A stretch of 8,927 nucleotides of DNA, from assembly GCA_049515175.1 (NCBI GenBank), contig JBEKUI010000202.1:1-8927 (forward strand), in the 5' to 3' direction. The notes under the pieces were generated by a model that saw only the letters and a program-made list of their open reading frames with translations, had not been told where the DNA came from and searched no databases. This DNA comes from JACQNR01 sp049515175. Its GTDB lineage: Bacteria > Acidobacteriota > Terriglobia > UBA7540. The position numbers were made by a program, and so were the translations under genes. Positions 6,587-8,927 of this stretch are shown one piece after another. Each line of letters begins with the position of its first letter. The first letter of the stretch is position 1.

Positions 6587-7776
6587 TCTGACTCCACCAG
6601 AGTGCAATAAAGTTCGGAAACCTGTGCAACCATGCGCTCCAAACTGAATCGATCCGCGACCGACCTGGCCCCCGCCTCGCTCAGCCGCCGCCGTAGTGGC
6701 GGGTCGGCGAGGACCTTCAGGCACGCGGCTGCCAGTGCGGCGGGGTCGTCCGACTTCACGAGGATTCCGGTTTCGCCATGGCGGACCACTTCCGGAATTC
6801 CTCCCACTGCCCGCGCGACGACCACCACGCCCAGGGCAAGGGCTTCCAGCAGGACCATCGGCAGACCTTCGTGGTCCGAGCACAACACGAGAATGTCAAA
6901 GGCTCGCAGCACGTCGTAAATATCATTGCGGTGGCCGAGAAACAAAACCTGATTGCGGATTCCGAGCGCCCCCGCGAGGTTCTCCAGGCGCGCTCGCTCG
7001 CGCCCATCACCTGCAACCACAAAAGTGGCCCGAGGCGTCGTTGCAGCAATACGCGCCGCGGCACTCAGGAAAATATCCAGCCGCTTGATGGGTTCGAGCC
7101 GGCCAGCCACGCCCAGAACTGAGCAGTCCGCGGAGATTCCGAGGCGAGTCTTGGCCTCCGTCGCGGACAGCCCGGAGCGTACTCGCGCCGGGTCGATACC
7201 GTTGATGATGGTGACAAGCTTGTGCGGCGCGATCGTGCCGCGCAACCGCTGCGTCATTTCGGGACTGACGCTGATCACTCGGTCCACCGTGAATCGGGAA
7301 ACCGTCCGGTCAATGCTCCGGATCAGCCACTGCCGCAGGCCCTTGTGCGGTTCGGGCATACCGTGCAGGGTTTGGACCACGCAGGGAATTCGGCCCCGCA
7401 GAGCCAGAGCGCCGGCCAGAAGGTTTTCCTTATACCGGTGCGAGTGGAGGATCTGGATATTCTTTCCTCGGAGGAACCTCGCGGCTTCTCGGCATGTGGC
7501 AACCAACCCCTTTTCGTTTTCAGGAATAATGGTCGTGTCGATTCCGCAGTTTCGAAGTTCCTCTGCCAAGCGTCCGGGATTCCGGATAAGCGCCGAGAGG
7601 CGAAACCGGCCCGCGCCCTTCAGGCCCTGAAGCAGCGCCGCAACCTGGGCTTCCGCACCGGCCCACAGGTCGCCGGAAGCGATATGACACACGCCTGGGG
7701 AGGAGCCTGAGGCGGACGATTCCGTTCCCAGCAACGCGCTTGGATCAACCCCGCCGGGAGGGCTCCCAGGTGACAA
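6583..7776 (-). CDS. GT4-family glycosyltransferase
   Basis: A GT-B sugar transferase of 397 residues from the proposed TTG start at 7776. The first 27 or so residues are Gly/Pro/Ser-rich. The catalytic fold begins at VCHIASGDLWAGAEAQVAAL (29-48). Further landmarks are ILHSHRYKENLLAG (109-122), VVQTLHGMPEPHKG (133-146), VISVSPEM (167-174), INGIDPARV (191-199), GVAGRLEPIKRLDIFLSA (222-239), VVAGDGRERARLE (253-265), and SDHEGLPMVLLEALALG (300-316) with an intact E303-x7-E311. VGGIPEVVRHGETGILV (324-340) closes the donor site. The frame stays open upstream to a TTG at 7989, but that part overlaps the GT2 gene. TTG 7776 is preferred because GAGGAG precedes it by six bases. Alternatives are ATG 7824, TTG 7734 and GTG 7692. 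It overlaps the GT2 gene by 32 bases upstream and the next GT4 by 4 bases downstream, so all three are probably translated together. Confidence 0.85.
   Translation of the reverse strand: MSPGSPPGGVDPSALLGTESSASGSSPGVCHIASGDLWAGAEAQVAALLQGLKGAGRFRLSALIRNPGRLAEELRNCGIDTTIIPENEKGLVATCREAARFLRGKNIQILHSHRYKENLLAGALALRGRIPCVVQTLHGMPEPHKGLRQWLIRSIDRTVSRFTVDRVISVSPEMTQRLRGTIAPHKLVTIINGIDPARVRSGLSATEAKTRLGISADCSVLGVAGRLEPIKRLDIFLSAAARIAATTPRATFVVAGDGRERARLENLAGALGIRNQVLFLGHRNDIYDVLRAFDILVLCSDHEGLPMVLLEALALGVVVVARAVGGIPEVVRHGETGILVKSDDPAALAAACLKVLADPPLRRRLSEAGARSVADRFSLERMVAQVSELYCTLVESE
6592..6598 (-). promoter_or_regulatory. Ribosome binding site fixing the start of the GT4 at 5339-6586
   Basis: The minus strand has GGTGGAG five bases before the ATG at 6586, inside the end of the upstream gene. 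It decides in favour of this start over the 99-codon extension. Confidence 0.65.
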
Positions 7777-8878
7777 GCTTCTCTCCTCGACAGAGTTTCC
7801 ACCAGGCGACCAGAGTGGCGACATTTCCCATGACGAAGAAACCCGCAAGCCGGAACAAACCGATGCGCCCTGCCCGTTTGAAGACGTGAGCAGCTGCACC
7901 CGCAGCATATCCGGCAATCTGGAGAACCAGCGTCGCTCGATAAAACCAACCCTCGTTCCACAAGAAGCAGTTGGAAAACAGGACGGCAATCACTGCGAAG
8001 GGAAGTAACCAGCGGAAGAGTTTGTGGCTGGCGAGCTGCCAGGAGAACAGGCCGTAGCGAAAGGGGTTGAGCAATCCCAGGTGGGCGAAGAAAACCACGA
8101 GGCCGTGCAAGATCGTTCGGACTTTGCGTGTCAGCTCCGCGCGTTCCGAGCGCACGACCCCGACCTGCGCCACCGCCTCCGGATCCAGAACCGCCCTCAG
8201 ACCCCGTTGAACCATGTGCAGGGCGAGGAAAAAATCACTGGATTGATCATGGTGCCACTCGTCGCAAAGGGAGCGGCGTACAGCAAAGAGCGACCCACTC
8301 AGGCTGACCAGCGAACTGACCTTAGCCTCCAGCCCGCGCAGCCCCATTTCGCCATAAACATAGAAACTTTCGCCCATCCGGCCGCTTTTTCGATCCAGCA
8401 TCTGATCGACACTGCACACAGCCCCCACGGAAGGGTCCGCGAAATGTGAAACCATCTTCCGAAGGGCCTGGGGATCGGCGTGGACCGAGACGTCCGTGAA
8501 AACCAGAATCTCGCCCTGGGCGACATCGCGAGCGAGTTGTTGAACGTGATGTTTGCCAACCCACTGCGCGCTTTCGACAATTTTCACCCTGCGATCGGGG
8601 AATGCGCTCACGACTTCCGAGGTCGCGTCGGTGGACCCGTCCGAACCGACGATCACTTCCAGTTTTTCGGGGGGGTAATCGGAGGCCAGCGTGTTCTCGA
8701 TCTTCGGAATGATGCTCGCCGCTCCGTTGTGCACAATCACGATGACGGTGACGCTCGGGAAGATCTCTCCCCGCTGGTGGCGGCGCGTGCGAATCCACGA
8801 GATGAGCCAGAGCAGAGTCGCGTAGCCGCCCAGCGTGTAGGCGATGAAAGCAGATGCCAGCCAAAAGAGGTAGATCAT
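7745..8878 (-). CDS. Membrane-anchored GT2-family glycosyltransferase
   Basis: A 377-residue processive-type or single-addition GT2 enzyme of the cellulose synthase-like group. An N-terminal membrane helix (about 2-28) is followed by the cytosolic GT-A domain: VTVIVIVHNGAASI (43-56), VIVGSDGSTDAT (75-86, UDP-binding D80), ILVFTDVSVHADPQALRKMV (124-143, with D129 and D135), SLSGSLFAVRRSLC (192-205) and SSDFFLALHMVQRGLRAV (213-230, likely catalytic-base D215). At the place where processive synthases carry QxxRW it has RKVRTILHGL (251-260), common in GT2 proteins of EPS loci. Hydrophobic segments at about 259-270, 288-308, 312-332 and 343-362 suggest three or four C-terminal helices, and the protein ends KLVTWEPSRRG. 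It may begin repeat-unit assembly or elongate a chain; sequence alone does not decide. The ATG at 8878 follows the upstream stop by five bases. Confidence 0.88.
   Translation of the reverse strand: MIYLFWLASAFIAYTLGGYATLLWLISWIRTRRHQRGEIFPSVTVIVIVHNGAASIIPKIENTLASDYPPEKLEVIVGSDGSTDATSEVVSAFPDRRVKIVESAQWVGKHHVQQLARDVAQGEILVFTDVSVHADPQALRKMVSHFADPSVGAVCSVDQMLDRKSGRMGESFYVYGEMGLRGLEAKVSSLVSLSGSLFAVRRSLCDEWHHDQSSDFFLALHMVQRGLRAVLDPEAVAQVGVVRSERAELTRKVRTILHGLVVFFAHLGLLNPFRYGLFSWQLASHKLFRWLLPFAVIAVLFSNCFLWNEGWFYRATLVLQIAGYAAGAAAHVFKRAGRIGLFRLAGFFVMGNVATLVAWWKLCRGEKLVTWEPSRRG
7783..7788 (-). promoter_or_regulatory. Shine-Dalgarno that supports a TTG start for the GT4 at 6583-7776
   Basis: GAGGAG on the minus strand, six bases before TTG 7776 and inside the last codons of the GT2 gene. 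None of the other candidate starts (ATG 7824, TTG 7734, GTG 7692) has as good a match at the right distance. Confidence 0.45.
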
Positions 8879-8883
8879 AGGGC

Positions 8884-8927
8884 TCAGGCGGAGCTCCGCA
8901 GGCGCTCGTAGAGCGCCGAATAGGCTT
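8884..8927 (-). CDS. Last 13 codons of an upstream cluster gene (5' part outside window)
   Basis: On the minus strand one frame runs from the window edge as AYSALYERLRSSA to a TGA at 8884-8886, five bases ahead of the GT2 start. A sequence like ALYERL is common at the C-terminal helix of GT4 enzymes and some methyltransferases, but 13 residues cannot identify the family. The spacing suggests it belongs to the same operon. Confidence 0.5.
   Translation of the reverse strand, partial: AYSALYERLRSSA

Noticed and set aside
6953..7630. Plus-strand open frame of 225 codons
   Set aside because: It is Arg/Ser/Pro-rich and opposite the GT4 at 6583-7776. There is no recognisable motif, so it is an antisense shadow.
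8888..8899. Perfect 12-base palindrome GCGGAGCTCCGC just before the GT2 start
   Set aside because: It falls in the last codons of the upstream gene, has no loop and no T run, and is easily produced by high GC.
1..8927. CRISPR arrays, insertion sequences, tRNA or rRNA genes
   Set aside because: I saw no regularly spaced repeats, no transposase-like frame, no terminal inverted repeats and no RNA gene pattern in the window.

Overview
The window looks like part of an exopolysaccharide (or other surface glycan) biosynthesis locus from a Gram-negative, high-GC bacterium. Nothing here gives taxonomy directly. The clue is the FemAB-like gene at 1874-2905, which resembles the FemAB-related family found beside exosortase/PEP-CTERM systems. 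Those systems are known from Acidobacteriota, Verrucomicrobiota and many Proteobacteria. No exosortase, PEP-CTERM substrate, Wzx/Wzy or RNA gene lies inside the window.

Layout, left to right. Positions 1-461 hold the 3' end of a plus-strand gene for a concanavalin A-like (jelly-roll) carbohydrate-binding or polysaccharide lyase-like protein. It converges on a minus-strand cluster, with a hairpin (506-528) between the two ends. All other genes are on the minus strand and are transcribed from right to left. In transcription order they are: the last codons of an unidentified gene (8884-8927), a membrane GT2 glycosyltransferase (7745-8878), a GT4 glycosyltransferase (6583-7776), a second GT4 (5339-6586), a polysaccharide pyruvyl transferase-like protein (4104-5252), a third GT4 (2914-4077), the FemAB-like acyl/aminoacyl transferase (1874-2905), and a fourth GT4 (611-1657). 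The first three complete genes overlap or nearly touch, and so do the next three. The breaks are an 86-base gap at 5253-5338 and a 216-base gap at 1658-1873.

Together the genes fit stepwise assembly of an oligosaccharide repeat: one membrane GT2 and four cytosolic GT4 enzymes, followed by decoration with pyruvyl ketal and possibly an acyl or aminoacyl group.

The clearest anomaly is in the last gene. The GT4 frame stops at a TAA (611-613), but the same frame continues for 32 more residues that look like the normal GT4 C-terminal helix, ending at a TGA (512-514) inside the hairpin. This is a single in-frame nonsense codon, either real decay or a base error. The left 1.8 kb, which includes this gene, also appears poorer in GC than the rest and is separated by the largest gap.
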